DNA from: Candidatus Zhuqueibacterota bacterium
GTDB taxonomy: Bacteria > Zhuqueibacterota > Zhuqueibacteria > Zhuqueibacterales > Geothermadaptataceae
Assembly: GCA_030950365.1 (NCBI GenBank)
Contig: JAUZRQ010000063.1
Location: 1-39,125, forward strand
DNA length: 39,125 nucleotides
Direction: 5' to 3'
The notes under the pieces are model-generated. The model had not been told where the DNA came from and ran no database searches. It saw only the letters and a list, made by a program, of their open reading frames with translations. Positions 7,845 to 17,955 of the stretch are shown here, one piece after another. The translations under genes were made by a program, and so were the position numbers. Within the stretch, counting starts at the first letter, position 1; every line of letters starts with the position of its first letter.

Positions 7845-8243
7845 ATGTCGGTCAAAATGGATCATATTGGCATCGCGGTGCAGAGCCTGCAGCAGGCGAT
7901 GCCGAAATATCGCGCTTTATTGCAGAAAGAGCCCGATCATGTTGAAGAGGTGCCGGGACAGGGCGTCAAGGTGGCCATGTTTCGCGCCGGAGACAGTTCC
8001 ATCGAATTGCTGGAACCATTGGGCCCGGATTCTCCTATTGCCCGTCATATTGCAAAACGCGGCGAAGGGATCCATCACATTTGCCTGGCTGTTGAAAATA
8101 TGGATGCCGTTCTCAAAGAGGCTGAGCAGGCCGGACTCGAAATCATTCCGCAAAAGGATGATCGCGGCGCCGGCGGACACCGCATCGCCTTTTTGCATCC
8201 CAAATCCACCGGCGGAGTACTCATCGAACTCGTGGAAAAATGA
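7845..8243 (+). CDS. mce: Methylmalonyl-CoA epimerase
   Basis: A 132-residue protein of the vicinal-oxygen-chelate fold, the usual length for methylmalonyl-CoA epimerase. It interconverts (R)- and (S)-methylmalonyl-CoA, linking propionyl-CoA and succinyl-CoA metabolism. The two beta-alpha-beta modules begin at MDHIGIAV (His7) and GIHHICLAV (His77/His78), and the protein ends GGVLIELVEK with Glu128, consistent with the metal-binding residues of the family. SSIELLEPLGPDSPI and the HRIAFLHPK block are also typical. GAGGG upstream of ATG 7845 acts as the ribosome binding site. Its last bases overlap the start of uvrC (ATGA), so the two are translationally coupled although their functions are unrelated. 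The mutase genes are not in this window. Confidence 0.92.
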   Translation: MSVKMDHIGIAVQSLQQAMPKYRALLQKEPDHVEEVPGQGVKVAMFRAGDSSIELLEPLGPDSPIARHIAKRGEGIHHICLAVENMDAVLKEAEQAGLEIIPQKDDRGAGGHRIAFLHPKSTGGVLIELVEK

Positions 8244-10087
8244 GGTCGTTGCCACAACAACTGCAGGAAAAGTTGGACGCGCTTCCGCAGAAGCCCGGCG
8301 TGTATCTGTTCAAAGACAGTCGGGGCAAGATCATTTACATTGGCAAGGCCAAGGTGCTGCGCAACCGCGTGCGGTCGTATTTTCAGGCCGGTCGCGTGGA
8401 AGGGCCAAAACTTAAGCGACTGATTTCGCGCATTGCCGACTTTGAGATCATTGTCACCGACTCGGAGATGGAAGCGCTCATCCTCGAAATGAATTTAGTG
8501 AAGGAGTATAAGCCACGTTATAACGTCAATTTGAAGGATGACAAGAGCTTCCCATATATCCGTGTCACCAACGAGCCGTATCCACGCATTTTCCCGACGC
8601 GCAAGATCGTGCGCGATGGCTCGCGCTATTTCGGGCCGTACACCGATGTGTCGCAAATGCGCGCGCTGTTGAAAACCATTGGCCGCATTTTCCCGATTCG
8701 CAGTTGCAATTACGACATCAATGAAGAGACGATTCGCAAGGGCAAATACAAGGTTTGCCTGGATTATCATATCAAAAAGTGCGATGGCCCATGCGAAGGG
8801 CTGATCTCGGAAGAGGAGTACCGGCAGATCGTCAATCAGGTGGTGAATTTCATCAACGGCCGGGATCAGCTCGTCGTGCAGGAGCTGACCGAGAAGATGA
8901 AGGACCTGGCGGCTCGGCGCAAATTTGAAGAAGCCGCGCGCATCCGGGACCGGATCAAGTTTATTGAAAATTTTCAGTACAAACAGAAAGTCGTCACCGA
9001 CGATTTCATGGATCGCGATGTGGTGGCGGTAGCGCTGGAAGATGAGGATGCATGCGGGGTGATTTTCAAAATCCGCGAGGGCAAGATCATTGGGCGGCAG
9101 CACTATTATCTTAACGGTGTGTTCAAAGACGCGTTCGATGAGGTGGTGGCTTCGTTCGTGAAGCAATATTACCTCAAAGCGGATTTCATCCCCAAAGAAA
9201 TTTATCTGCCGGCGGAGATCCCCGAACAGGAGCAGGTGGAAACCTGGCTGGGCGAGCGCGCCGGCGGGCCGGTGAAGATTATCGTGCCGAAGCAGGGCGA
9301 GCGCGCCAAATTGGTGGCTATGTGTGGCAAGAATGCCCAATTGCTGTTGCAGGAATTGCAGTTGCAAAAGGCCAAAGCCAAAGACCGGCCGCCGCATGCG
9401 GTTCAGGCGCTGCAGCGTGATCTCCATCTTACGTGTCCGCCGCGGCGCATCGAAGCGTTCGATGTTTCGAACATTCAGGGCACGGATCCAGTTGCATCGA
9501 TGGTGTGCTTTGTGGATGGCGTGGCCAAAAAATCCGATTACCGGCGGTTCAAAATCCGCAGCAAAGCAACCCCCGACGATTTTGCCATGATGCGCGAGGT
9601 GATCGTGCGGCGCTACGGCGGCTCGCTGGCGGAGAAATTGCCGTTCCCGGATCTCATTCTGGTGGATGGCGGCAAGGGCCAGCTCAGCGCGGCGTTGCAG
9701 GCCCTGCAGGAGGTCGGCAAAACCGACATCCCGGTGGTGGCGCTGGCCAAACGCCTCGATGAGGTGTTTGTGCCCGGCCAGTCGGAGCCGCAAAACATCC
9801 CGCGCACGTCCAGCGGGTTGAAACTACTGCAGCGGCTGCGCGATGAATCGCACCGGTTTGCCAACTCATTTCACCGCGAGCTGCGAAAAAAGCGCACGGC
9901 CGTTTCGGAACTGGAAAACATCCCGGGCATCGGGCCGGCGCGCCGGCGGGCGCTGCTCAAATACTACGGTTCGGTGCAGGCCATTCGCGAGGCGTCCGTG
10001 GACGATTTGCTGCTGGTGGATGGCATTAATGAAGAACTGGCGCAGGCGATCTGGGATTATTTCCACGCGGTAAAGGTGGAATCGTGA
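8240..10087 (+). CDS. uvrC: Excinuclease ABC subunit C (UvrC)
   Basis: A 615-residue full-length UvrC, which makes the 3' and 5' incisions in nucleotide excision repair after UvrA/UvrB load on damage. An N-terminal GIY-YIG nuclease spans residues 20-37 (GVYLFKD...YIGKAK). A four-cysteine cluster follows (Cys156, 173, 181, 185), matching the reported Fe-S site. A UVR motif for UvrB binding lies at about 215-245. The RNase H-like nuclease has Asp408 (EAFDVSN), Asp476 (LVDGGKGQ) and His538 (DESHR). Helix-hairpin-helix DNA-binding motifs are at the end (IPGIGPARRRALL, about 561-572). The ATG overlaps the mce stop by four bases. The gene's own stop is overlapped by the GTG of the NHL-repeat gene. 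Confidence 0.97.
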   Translation: MRSLPQQLQEKLDALPQKPGVYLFKDSRGKIIYIGKAKVLRNRVRSYFQAGRVEGPKLKRLISRIADFEIIVTDSEMEALILEMNLVKEYKPRYNVNLKDDKSFPYIRVTNEPYPRIFPTRKIVRDGSRYFGPYTDVSQMRALLKTIGRIFPIRSCNYDINEETIRKGKYKVCLDYHIKKCDGPCEGLISEEEYRQIVNQVVNFINGRDQLVVQELTEKMKDLAARRKFEEAARIRDRIKFIENFQYKQKVVTDDFMDRDVVAVALEDEDACGVIFKIREGKIIGRQHYYLNGVFKDAFDEVVASFVKQYYLKADFIPKEIYLPAEIPEQEQVETWLGERAGGPVKIIVPKQGERAKLVAMCGKNAQLLLQELQLQKAKAKDRPPHAVQALQRDLHLTCPPRRIEAFDVSNIQGTDPVASMVCFVDGVAKKSDYRRFKIRSKATPDDFAMMREVIVRRYGGSLAEKLPFPDLILVDGGKGQLSAALQALQEVGKTDIPVVALAKRLDEVFVPGQSEPQNIPRTSSGLKLLQRLRDESHRFANSFHRELRKKRTAVSELENIPGIGPARRRALLKYYGSVQAIREASVDDLLLVDGINEELAQAIWDYFHAVKVES

Positions 10088-11508
10088 GGGTGGCAGAGCG
10101 GGTACAAATCAGCGAAGGAGGCGAGCAGCGTTGCCTGTCGAGTATCGCGGTATGGCTCCTGATCCTGCCCCTGTTCCTGCCATGGAGCGATGGCAAGTAC
10201 GATCCGACGACCCTGGTGTTCCCGACCTTTTTACACACGTATGGCGTCCGAAAAGCGACGAAATTTCATCTTTTTCTGTATGTGCAAAACCGGGTCAAGG
10301 TCAACAATCCGCAGGGCATCGCGGCGACGCGGCTGGATAGCTGGGACGATCCCGATAGCGAAAAGGACGACGACGAGATCACCATTTATGGCGTGAATTC
10401 CGGCGAGAATGTGATCATTTACAACACCTCGATGACTGCCATCGATATTTATGGATTGAACGAACGCGGCGAGCGCCGGCTGAATGCGCCGCACGGCATC
10501 ACGGCCGCGCCGTGGGGCGATGTGTATGTGGCCGACACGGGCAACAACCGGGTGGCGCACTTTTTCAATCCGGGCCGCAAGTTGACATTTGTGAGCTCGG
10601 TGCGCGGCGACGGTCTGTTGCAACCGGTGGGCGTGGCGATCACCGGCGATAGCTCGCTTTACGTCACCGATACCGGCCATTCGCGGCTGTTGCTTTTCCG
10701 ACAGGATACCCTGGTGCGCGTCGTGGCGCAGCCCGGGAAAGAAGAGGGACGGGTTTGGAATCCCACCGGAGTGGCGGCTACCAGCAAAGGCGACCGGTGG
10801 ACGTTTTACAGAGACGATTTTGTGGTGGTGGTGGACCTTGATGGCAAGCGTATTCAAAAGTTTTTACCGGATGGCACGTTTGCCGGCGCCGTGTACAGCC
10901 GGGATTTTGGCTATCCCAACGCGGATTTGCAGTACGCGGCGATCGATTTTTACAGCCAGGTCTGGGTCACGGACAGGGCGAATCATTGTATTCATAAGTT
11001 CGATCGTCATTTACGTTATTTGGACAGTTTCGGGCGGCGAGGTAAAGGAGATAAAGAATTTATTGAGCCGCGGGGCATCGCCATTTACAAGCGGTTCGGG
11101 CAGGTGCTGATTGCGGAAAAAGAGGCCGCGCAGTATTACTGGATCGGCACGGACATCAAGCAATTCGAGGCCGTTGCGGACAGTCAGGGCTATTTGACCG
11201 TTCGCTATTTTTTGACCGAGCCCAGTTTTGTGACCCTGGAAATTTTGAATCATAAGAAGCGCGTTCTCGCCACGGTGCTCAAGAACGTGCGCCGTGCGGC
11301 GGGCGATAATGTGGAGCGGCTGGCCGGAAACTGGCATCTCCTGCCATACCGGATCGAAAATGGACAAAAAGCCTATCCGGAAAAGATGATCCGCGGCTAT
11401 CCGGAGCTACTGCCCGGCAGCTATCGGGTGCGGATGACAATTTCGGCCACTTATTCCAGTTATAAGTATTTTCACAAAACCGTTCAACACAACATCAGGG
11501 TGCTGTGA
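10084..11508 (+). CDS. Exported NHL-repeat beta-propeller protein
   Basis: A 474-residue protein starting at a GTG that overlaps the uvrC stop (GTGA), with AAGGTGG upstream as ribosome binding site. A hydrophobic segment at about residues 18-34 looks like a signal peptide or anchor after a longer than usual n-region. From about residue 75 to 345 there are NHL-type propeller repeats: APHGITAAPWGDVYVADTGN, QPVGVAITGDSSLYVTDTGH, IEPRGIAIYKRFGQVLIAE. The last 100 residues or so resemble an Ig/FlgD-like beta domain (GYLTVRYFLTEPSFVTLEIL, LLPGSYRVRMTISA). NHL propellers bind proteins, peptides or glycans. No enzyme function is suggested. Its place between uvrC and purL is unusual for an envelope protein. 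Confidence 0.8.
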   Translation: MRVAERVQISEGGEQRCLSSIAVWLLILPLFLPWSDGKYDPTTLVFPTFLHTYGVRKATKFHLFLYVQNRVKVNNPQGIAATRLDSWDDPDSEKDDDEITIYGVNSGENVIIYNTSMTAIDIYGLNERGERRLNAPHGITAAPWGDVYVADTGNNRVAHFFNPGRKLTFVSSVRGDGLLQPVGVAITGDSSLYVTDTGHSRLLLFRQDTLVRVVAQPGKEEGRVWNPTGVAATSKGDRWTFYRDDFVVVVDLDGKRIQKFLPDGTFAGAVYSRDFGYPNADLQYAAIDFYSQVWVTDRANHCIHKFDRHLRYLDSFGRRGKGDKEFIEPRGIAIYKRFGQVLIAEKEAAQYYWIGTDIKQFEAVADSQGYLTVRYFLTEPSFVTLEILNHKKRVLATVLKNVRRAAGDNVERLAGNWHLLPYRIENGQKAYPEKMIRGYPELLPGSYRVRMTISATYSSYKYFHKTVQHNIRVL

Positions 11509-11520
11509 GGAACTCCAAGC

Positions 11521-13770
11521 ATGAAAGGCACGATGCAGGAACCCGAAGTCACTCTCGAACTTGCCCGGCAGCACGGGCTGAGTGAAGAGGAATACGAGCA
11601 AATTCAAAAACTCATTGGCCGCAAGCCCAATTACACCGAGCTTGGCATGTTCTCGGTCATGTGGTCGGAACATTGCAGCTATAAAAACAGCATTTTGTTG
11701 CTGAAAACACTGCCCAAAGACGGCGAGTATGTGTTGGCCAAAGCGGGCGAGGAAAATGCCGGACTGGTTGACATCGGCGACGGGCTTGCGGTGGCGTTCA
11801 AAATCGAAAGTCACAACCACCCGTCCGCCGTGGAGCCGTATCAGGGCGCGGCCACCGGCGTGGGCGGCATTCTGCGCGATATTTTTTCCATGGGCGCGCG
11901 TCCCGTAGCCGCACTGAATTCTCTGCGCTTCGGCAGTCTCGACGATCCGCACGTGCGCTACCTGTTTCGCGGCGTGGTGCACGGCATCGGTGATTACGGC
12001 AACTGCTTCGGCGTGCCCACCGTGGCCGGGGAAGTGTATTTCGATCCCAGCTACCGGGGCAATCCGCTGGTCAATGCCATGGCCGTGGGCATCGTCAAGC
12101 ACGATCGCATTGTGCGGGCGGTGGCACGGGGGGAAGGCGCGCGCGTATTTCTCATTGGTTCGTCCACCGGCCGCGATGGCATCCATGGCGCCACGTTCGC
12201 CAGCGAGGATCTCAGCGAGGAATCCGAGGCAAAACGGCCGCAGGTGCAGGTCGGCGATCCGTTTACCGAAAAGTTGCTGTTGGAAGCCACCCTGGAAATG
12301 GCGAAAGAGGACTGCGTGATTGGCATTCAGGATATGGGCGCGGCTGGCATAACCTGCAGCACCAGCGAGATGTCCGCGGCGGGCCACGCCGGCATGGTGA
12401 TCGAACTGGACAAGGTGCCCTTGCGTGAAGCGGACATGATTCCGTACGAGATACTGTTGTCCGAATCGCAGGAGCGCATGCTGGTGGTGGCGAAGCCGGG
12501 CAAAGAGGAGAAAATCAAGCAGATTTGCGAGAAATGGGACCTGCACGCTGCCGAAATCGGCAAGGTCACGGAGAGAAACCAGCAATTGCAGGTTTTCTGG
12601 CACGGCAAGAAGGTGGTGGATATTCCGGCGGATTCGCTGGTGGTGGGCGGCGGCGCGCCGCAGTACGAACGCGAGAGCCGGCGGCCGGAATACATCGAGC
12701 GGTTGCATGGGGAAGATTTGAGAGCGTTGCCCCATCCGCTGGATTTGGCCGATACATTACTGAAATTGCTGGAATCGCCCAATATCGCCAACAAGAGCTG
12801 GGTGTATCATCAGTACGATCACACCGTCCGCACCAACACGGTAGTGGCGCCGGGCGCGGACGCGGCGGTGATCCGCATCAAAGGCACCAAAAAAGGCCTG
12901 GCGATGAAAACCGATTGCAACAGCCGGTACGTGTATCTGAACCCGCGGCGCGGCACGGCGATCGCGGTGGCGGAATCAGCGCGCAATGTGGTGTGCGCTG
13001 GCGGCGAGCCCGTGGCCATCACCAACTGCTTGAATTTTGGTAATCCGTACAACCCGGAGATTTACTGGCAGTTCAAAGAAGCCATTGCCGGCATGCGCGA
13101 GGCGTGCAGCTATCTCGGCACACCCGTGACCGGCGGTAATGTGAGCTTTTACAACGAGAATCCCGACGGGGCCATCCATCCGACGCCCACCATTGGCATG
13201 CTGGGCATTCTGGAAGACATCAATCATGCTACCACAGCGTGGTTCAAACAGGAGGGCGATTTGATTGTGCTGCTCGGCCGCAATCTGGAAGAGGTGGGCG
13301 GCAGCGAATATCTGGCGGTGATTCACGGAAAAGTCTCTGGCGATTGCCCGCAACTGGACCTGCAGCGCGAATTGCAGGTGCAAACGGCCTGTCTCAAGGC
13401 CATTCGTGAGGGACTGGTGCAATCGGCGCACGATGTGGCCGACGGCGGCGTTGCTGTGGCGCTGGCGGAAAGCTGCATCATGAATCGCGAGCGGCCGCTG
13501 GGCGCCAGCGTGGAGCTCACGGGCTATTTCCGCGCCGATTTTTGCCTGTTTGGCGAGAGCCAATCGCAGATCGTGCTGTCTTTGAAAGGCGCGCATTTGC
13601 CACGGCTCACAGAGATTTGCAACGAATACAACGTCGCCATGCGGGTCATCGGCGAGGTGGGCGGCGAACGGCTGCGCATCGGCGAGCTGGTGGATGTGAG
13701 CCTGCAAGACATGATGGATCGCTATTACAATGCCATTCCCGAAAAAATGCGCATCGTGGCGATTGAATAA
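11521..13770 (+). CDS. purL: Phosphoribosylformylglycinamidine synthase subunit PurL
   Basis: A 749-residue small-type PurL, the ATP-dependent synthetase subunit that converts FGAR to FGAM in purine synthesis using ammonia from PurQ. The length fits the three-subunit PurL/PurQ/PurS form and not the 1300-residue fused enzyme. The N-terminal half has [31 protein letters not shown] and [12 protein letters not shown]. The second half repeats the PurM-like fold with [16 protein letters not shown] and [19 protein letters not shown] at 11507-11512 serves the ATG, 12 bases after the NHL gene, so the genes are probably cotranscribed. PurQ and PurS are not in this window. Confidence 0.97.
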   Translation: MKGTMQEPEVTLELARQHGLSEEEYEQIQKLIGRKPNYTELGMFSVMWSEHCSYKNSILLLKTLPKDGEYVLAKAGEENAGLVDIGDGLAVAFKIESHNHPSAVEPYQGAATGVGGILRDIFSMGARPVAALNSLRFGSLDDPHVRYLFRGVVHGIGDYGNCFGVPTVAGEVYFDPSYRGNPLVNAMAVGIVKHDRIVRAVARGEGARVFLIGSSTGRDGIHGATFASEDLSEESEAKRPQVQVGDPFTEKLLLEATLEMAKEDCVIGIQDMGAAGITCSTSEMSAAGHAGMVIELDKVPLREADMIPYEILLSESQERMLVVAKPGKEEKIKQICEKWDLHAAEIGKVTERNQQLQVFWHGKKVVDIPADSLVVGGGAPQYERESRRPEYIERLHGEDLRALPHPLDLADTLLKLLESPNIANKSWVYHQYDHTVRTNTVVAPGADAAVIRIKGTKKGLAMKTDCNSRYVYLNPRRGTAIAVAESARNVVCAGGEPVAITNCLNFGNPYNPEIYWQFKEAIAGMREACSYLGTPVTGGNVSFYNENPDGAIHPTPTIGMLGILEDINHATTAWFKQEGDLIVLLGRNLEEVGGSEYLAVIHGKVSGDCPQLDLQRELQVQTACLKAIREGLVQSAHDVADGGVAVALAESCIMNRERPLGASVELTGYFRADFCLFGESQSQIVLSLKGAHLPRLTEICNEYNVAMRVIGEVGGERLRIGELVDVSLQDMMDRYYNAIPEKMRIVAIE

Positions 13771-13824
13771 TGCGCGTTTGTTGCAATGACGGCTATGATG
13801 AGCCAAAAGTTGAAACAATGTTTT

Positions 13825-13857
13825 GAGCCACGGATGGACCCGGATTGAACGCGGATG
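13825..13857 (+). repeat. Partial copy of the cacggat-type interspersed repeat
   Basis: The segment begins gagccacggatggacccgg and ends cgcggatg. It matches the second half of the repeat at 29463-29529 and also resembles 21321-21377. It sits in the 181-base gap between purL and hisZ, in which no promoter was recognised with confidence. Confidence 0.55.
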
Positions 13858-13951
13858 TATAAAATGAGTCACCAGCGACATGGCCGAATGGTGATGTTTG
13901 GATAGCTGTGAAGTTGGAATTTGCTTCAAATTTTTTGAAACGAATTGAGAA

Positions 13952-14971
13952 ATGAACCAAATACGGCATCTTCCGCCCGGCGTTAAAGATTTTTTGTTCG
14001 AAGAAGCGCGGCGGCGGCGACAGGTGGAGCGGCTCCTGACCGGTCTCCTGGAACAGAGAGGTTACCAGGAAATCATCACGCCGACGTTCGAATACGGTGA
14101 GGTGTTTCTGGCGGCCAGCCGCGAAGAGGAGCTGAAAAACGGCCTGCCTGAAAAAATGTACCGCTTCCTCGACCGCAATGGCCAATTTCTGGCGCTGCGG
14201 TCCGATTTTACCGCCCAAATTGCGCGCATTGCGGCGACCCGTCTCCAGGGCATGGAGCCACCAATCCACATTTATTATTCCGGCAAAGTGTTCCGCGCTG
14301 AGGCGCAGCACGCTGGCAAAAGTCGCGAAAAGTGGCAGGTGGGCTTTGAAATTCTCGGTGATGGCGGCTTTGAGGCGGACACCAGGGCCATTTGCACCAT
14401 TCTTGATGCGTTTGCCGCCCTGTCGCTGCGGCAGGTGCGCATTGCAATCGGCCACATCGGCTTTTTCGATGGCGTGCTCAACGGCTCGGTAAAATTGGCT
14501 TCCGAAGCGCGGCGGGACATCAAATACCTGATCGAGCGCAAGGATGTGGAAGGCCTGCGGTTGCTGTGCGAGCAACTGGATTTACCATCCGGATTGACAC
14601 GAGCCCTGATGCAGATTCCGGCGCTGCATGGCGACGCCAGCATTTTGCAGCGGGCGCGCCAGATCACCGCGCAGCCGTCGGCTATTGCCGCCATTGAGCA
14701 TCTCGAAAAATTGTGGCAGAATATCGCCGAGCATCCCGGCGCGGATTCGGTGTTTATCGATCTCAGCGAAGTCGAAGGCATGGGGTATTATACTGGCATC
14801 ATGATCAAAGCCTTTGCCGCCGGCATCGGGCAGGAGGTGGGCAGCGGCGGCCGGTACGATGACCTGGTGGCCCGGTTCGGCCGTGCCATGCCGGCCGTAG
14901 GCTTCTCGTTCGATGTGGATTTGCTGGTGGAAGCCAGTCGCAATGCCAGTCAGAGCGGGGGCGCCTCATGA
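13952..14971 (+). CDS. hisZ: ATP phosphoribosyltransferase regulatory subunit HisZ
   Basis: A 339-residue paralogue of the class II histidyl-tRNA synthetase catalytic core. HisZ has no synthetase activity and assembles with the short form of HisG to make it active and histidine-sensitive. Motif 2-like LPEKMYRFLDRNGQFLALRS, DFTAQIARIAATRL and the C-terminal GYYTGIMIKAFAAGIGQEVGSGGRYDDL are typical. The anticodon-binding domain of true HisRS is missing, which together with the adjacent short HisG supports HisZ over HisS. The ATG is preceded only by a weak TTGAGA. The stop overlaps the hisG start (ATGA). This is the first gene of the nine-gene histidine operon. Confidence 0.93.
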   Translation: MNQIRHLPPGVKDFLFEEARRRRQVERLLTGLLEQRGYQEIITPTFEYGEVFLAASREEELKNGLPEKMYRFLDRNGQFLALRSDFTAQIARIAATRLQGMEPPIHIYYSGKVFRAEAQHAGKSREKWQVGFEILGDGGFEADTRAICTILDAFAALSLRQVRIAIGHIGFFDGVLNGSVKLASEARRDIKYLIERKDVEGLRLLCEQLDLPSGLTRALMQIPALHGDASILQRARQITAQPSAIAAIEHLEKLWQNIAEHPGADSVFIDLSEVEGMGYYTGIMIKAFAAGIGQEVGSGGRYDDLVARFGRAMPAVGFSFDVDLLVEASRNASQSGGAS

Positions 14972-15600
14972 GCCAAAGCACATGGAACTTCACCATCGCT
15001 CTGGCCAAGGGCAAGCTTCTGCCTCCGGCAATAGAATGGCTGTCGCGGGTGGGGTACACGTTTGACGAGGACCTGTCGCGCAGCCGCAAACTCAGGGTGC
15101 CGGCCTGCGAAGGCGGCGTGACTGCGCTGCTGGTCAAACCGGACGACGTACCCATTTACGTGGAATACGGCATCGCCGATGCGGGCGTTGTGGGCTACGA
15201 CGTGCTGCGCGAAAGCGGCGCGGATGTGTTTCAGCCGCGGGCGCTGGACTTCGGCCACTGCAAAATGGTGGTGGCCGGGCGGCCGGACGACGACTACCAG
15301 CGTTTTCCGTTTCGCTCGCTGGTGCGCGTGGGCACGAAATACCCAAACATCGCACGTGAGCATTTCCAGAACAGCGGCATCCAGGCGGATATCATCGCGC
15401 TGCGCGGTTCTGTGGAGCTGAGCGTTACCGCCGGGCTGGCGGATGTGATCGTGGATATCGTGGAAACCGGCACGACGTTGAAACAAAACGGCCTTGTGGT
15501 GCACGAGGAGCTGTTTGCGTCGTCGGCGCGGCTGATCGTGAACAAGGCGAGCCATAAATTGAAACTGGACCTGATCGATCGATTGCTGAGTGTGCAATGA
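14968..15600 (+). CDS. hisG: ATP phosphoribosyltransferase catalytic subunit, short form
   Basis: A 210-residue HisG of the short type, catalysing the first and committed step of histidine synthesis (ATP + PRPP to phosphoribosyl-ATP). Visible family features are IALAKGKLLPPAIEWL at the N-terminus, VEYGIADAGVVGYDVLRES, and the PRPP-binding stretch LSVTAGLADVIVDIVETG-TTLKQNGL. The C-terminal regulatory domain of long HisG enzymes is absent, as expected when HisZ is present. The start overlaps the hisZ stop, and the stop overlaps the hisD start, both as ATGA. Confidence 0.96.
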   Translation: MSQSTWNFTIALAKGKLLPPAIEWLSRVGYTFDEDLSRSRKLRVPACEGGVTALLVKPDDVPIYVEYGIADAGVVGYDVLRESGADVFQPRALDFGHCKMVVAGRPDDDYQRFPFRSLVRVGTKYPNIAREHFQNSGIQADIIALRGSVELSVTAGLADVIVDIVETGTTLKQNGLVVHEELFASSARLIVNKASHKLKLDLIDRLLSVQ

Positions 15601-16901
15601 CCTTTTTCGAACTGAAACACGCGGAAGACCTGACCTCTCTACAGACCATTTTCGCGGTGGATGTGGAGAAGAATCGTCAGCTCGAAGTTGATGTGCAGGC
15701 CATCGTACAGGCAGTGAGGGACCGCGGCGACGCGGCCTGCATCGAACTGACCGAAAAGTTTGACGGCGTGCGGATAGAACCGGAACGCCTGGAAATCACC
15801 AAAAAAGAACGCCGGGCCGCGGCCAAAGCATTACCAGAAAAGCTGGTGCAGGCGCTGTACACCGCCGCCGAACACATCGAAACATTCCATTCGACCCAGA
15901 TGCCGTCGGATTTTCATGTCGAGCGGCCCGGGGTGTTGTTAGAAGAGCGGCTGCTGCCTATCGAGCGGGTGGGTGTGTATATCCCGGGAGGCCGGGCCAA
16001 ATACCCGTCCACCGTGCTGATGACGGTGATTCCGGCGCGCATCGCCGGCGTGGGCGAAATCATCATGGTGTCGCCGCCAGACCGCGAAACCGGCCGGATC
16101 GACCCGTCGCTGCTGGTGGCTGCCAACATCGCCGGCGTTGATCGCATTTTCCGCCTCGGCGGGGCGCAGGCCATTGCGGCGCTGGCCTATGGCACCGAGA
16201 CTATCCCGGCTGTGGACAAAATTGTCGGACCGGGCAACACGTATGTAGCCGAAGCCAAGCGTCAGGTGTTTGGCCGCGTGGGCATCGACATGCTGGCCGG
16301 GCCCACGGAGCTGGCCATATGGCTGGATGAAACCGCGCCGCCGGATTGGGTGGCGCAGGATATGTTCGCGCAAATGGAGCACGATCCCAACACCCGAATA
16401 CTACTGGTTTCGACGCACCGCCGGGCGTTGGAAACCATTAGGCGGCACTGCCAGGATATTCTACCGCGGTTGCCGCGCAGCGAAATTCTGCAGCAAAGTT
16501 GCGCACGAAACACGGTATTTGTGCACGCCCGAACGGTGGAGCTGGCGGCCGCGGCTATCAATGCCTTCGCGCCGGAGCATTTGCAATTGATGTTGAACGA
16601 ACCGCGGGCTGCACTCGAGCGCATTCAGCACGCCGGCGCGGTGTTTGTCGGTCATCACACGCCCACGGCATTGGGCGATTACATCGCAGGACCGAATCAC
16701 ACGCTGCCGACTCTGGGCAGCGCGCGGTTTTCATCCGCGCTGAGCGTGTTCGATTTTCTGCGTCGTCAGCACGTGGTGACGTACACCCCGGAAGCCCTGC
16801 AAAAAGAAGGGCCGTTGGCCGTGAAAATGGCCGAACATGAGGCGCTGTTCAACCATGCACTCTCCATCGCCATTCGCTATGAAAAACGTGAACTGGAATA
16901 G
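15597..16901 (+). CDS. hisD: Histidinol dehydrogenase
   Basis: A 434-residue HisD, which oxidises L-histidinol to histidine in two NAD-dependent steps. Recognisable segments are VGVYIPGGRAKYPSTVLM, FRLGGAQAIAALAYGTETIP, KIVGPGNTYVAEAKR and GPTELAI. The catalytic pair is Glu327-His328 (FAPEHLQLM). Zinc ligands by position are Gln259, His262, Asp361 and His420. The length is normal. The start overlaps hisG (ATGA). The end is overlapped by 23 bases of hisC. Confidence 0.97.
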   Translation: MTFFELKHAEDLTSLQTIFAVDVEKNRQLEVDVQAIVQAVRDRGDAACIELTEKFDGVRIEPERLEITKKERRAAAKALPEKLVQALYTAAEHIETFHSTQMPSDFHVERPGVLLEERLLPIERVGVYIPGGRAKYPSTVLMTVIPARIAGVGEIIMVSPPDRETGRIDPSLLVAANIAGVDRIFRLGGAQAIAALAYGTETIPAVDKIVGPGNTYVAEAKRQVFGRVGIDMLAGPTELAIWLDETAPPDWVAQDMFAQMEHDPNTRILLVSTHRRALETIRRHCQDILPRLPRSEILQQSCARNTVFVHARTVELAAAAINAFAPEHLQLMLNEPRAALERIQHAGAVFVGHHTPTALGDYIAGPNHTLPTLGSARFSSALSVFDFLRRQHVVTYTPEALQKEGPLAVKMAEHEALFNHALSIAIRYEKRELE

Positions 16902-17955
16902 CCTGATCAAGCCGGAGGTGCTCGCCATTGCGGGCTATCATCTGGCCAAACATGAATACGTCGTAAAGCTGGATCAAAACGAAAATCCGTTCGGGGTGCC
17001 GGAGCCGCTGCGCGAGGAGATCCTTCGCCGGTTGCGAGCGCGCGACTGGTCGCGGTATCCCGATTTTCAGATGCAGCGGCTTACCGAACGCATCGCCGCC
17101 TATGCCGGTGCGCTCACCGAGCGCGTGGTGGTGGGCAACGGCTCAAATTCGCTAATTCAGGCACTGTTCTGGGTGGTGCTGGCCCCCGGCGATCGCATGA
17201 TCGTCACCGAGCCCACTTTTTCGCTGTATGCGCAATTTGCGCGCATGCTCGGCGCGGAGGTACGGACGTGCCGCCTGCAGCCGGAAACGTTTGCACTACC
17301 CCTGGAAGCGCTGCGCCGGGAAATTCGCGAGCCGAGGGCGAAGATGCTGGTGCTGTGCAGTCCAAACAATCCCACCGGCAACCAATTTTCGCTGACCGAC
17401 ATCGAAACCCTCATTTCGGAATTTGACGGGCTGGTGGTGCTGGACGAGGCGTACCGCGAGTTCAGTGAGCAGGACGCGCTGGCGCTGCTGGAACGGTACG
17501 AGAATCTGCTGCTGTTGCGCACGTTTTCCAAGGCGTTTGCGCTGGCCGGGTTGCGCATCGGCTATTTGCTGGGCGCGCCGGCGCTGTGCGAGCAGGTCAA
17601 AAAGGCGCGCGTGCCGTACAGCGTCAACCTCATGGCGGAGACCGCGGCCGAGGTCTGTCTCGACCACCTCGATATTTTACAGCAACAGATCCGCGACATC
17701 ATCCGGCTGCGGCAGGAATTGCTCGAGGCGCTGGCGCCGCTTAAGCGCGTTCGCGCCTATCCATCCGACGCCAATTTCGTGCTGATCCGCACCGACGAGC
17801 CGAGACGGCTGTTTCAATTTTTGCTCGAAGACGGCATTCTGGTGCGCGATGTCACCGGCTATCCGATGCTGAAGCAGTGCTTGCGGATATCCGTCGGCAC
17901 GGAATCCGAAAACCAGCGGCTGCTGCGGCGACTCCAACAGTGGGAAACGGTATGA
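16879..17955 (+). CDS. hisC: Histidinol-phosphate aminotransferase
   Basis: A 358-residue fold-type I PLP enzyme that transfers an amino group from glutamate to imidazole-acetol phosphate. Features are VVKLDQNENPFG, VVGNGSNSLIQ, SPNNPTGN (161-168), VVLDEAYREF (Asp189, Tyr192) and the PLP-lysine segment RTFSKAFALAGLRIGYL (Lys218). The ATG at 16879 gives the standard HisC N-terminus (LIKPEVLAIAGY). The open frame extends to an ATG at 16837, but that would add 14 residues lying inside hisD. There is no clear ribosome binding site, so coupling to hisD translation is likely. The stop overlaps the hisB start. Confidence 0.95.
   Translation: MKNVNWNSLIKPEVLAIAGYHLAKHEYVVKLDQNENPFGVPEPLREEILRRLRARDWSRYPDFQMQRLTERIAAYAGALTERVVVGNGSNSLIQALFWVVLAPGDRMIVTEPTFSLYAQFARMLGAEVRTCRLQPETFALPLEALRREIREPRAKMLVLCSPNNPTGNQFSLTDIETLISEFDGLVVLDEAYREFSEQDALALLERYENLLLLRTFSKAFALAGLRIGYLLGAPALCEQVKKARVPYSVNLMAETAAEVCLDHLDILQQQIRDIIRLRQELLEALAPLKRVRAYPSDANFVLIRTDEPRRLFQFLLEDGILVRDVTGYPMLKQCLRISVGTESENQRLLRRLQQWETV

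Noticed and set aside
8495-9793. 432-codon minus-strand open frame opposite uvrC
   Set aside because: It is an antisense shadow of uvrC, whose nuclease, Fe-S and HhH motifs are all intact on the plus strand.
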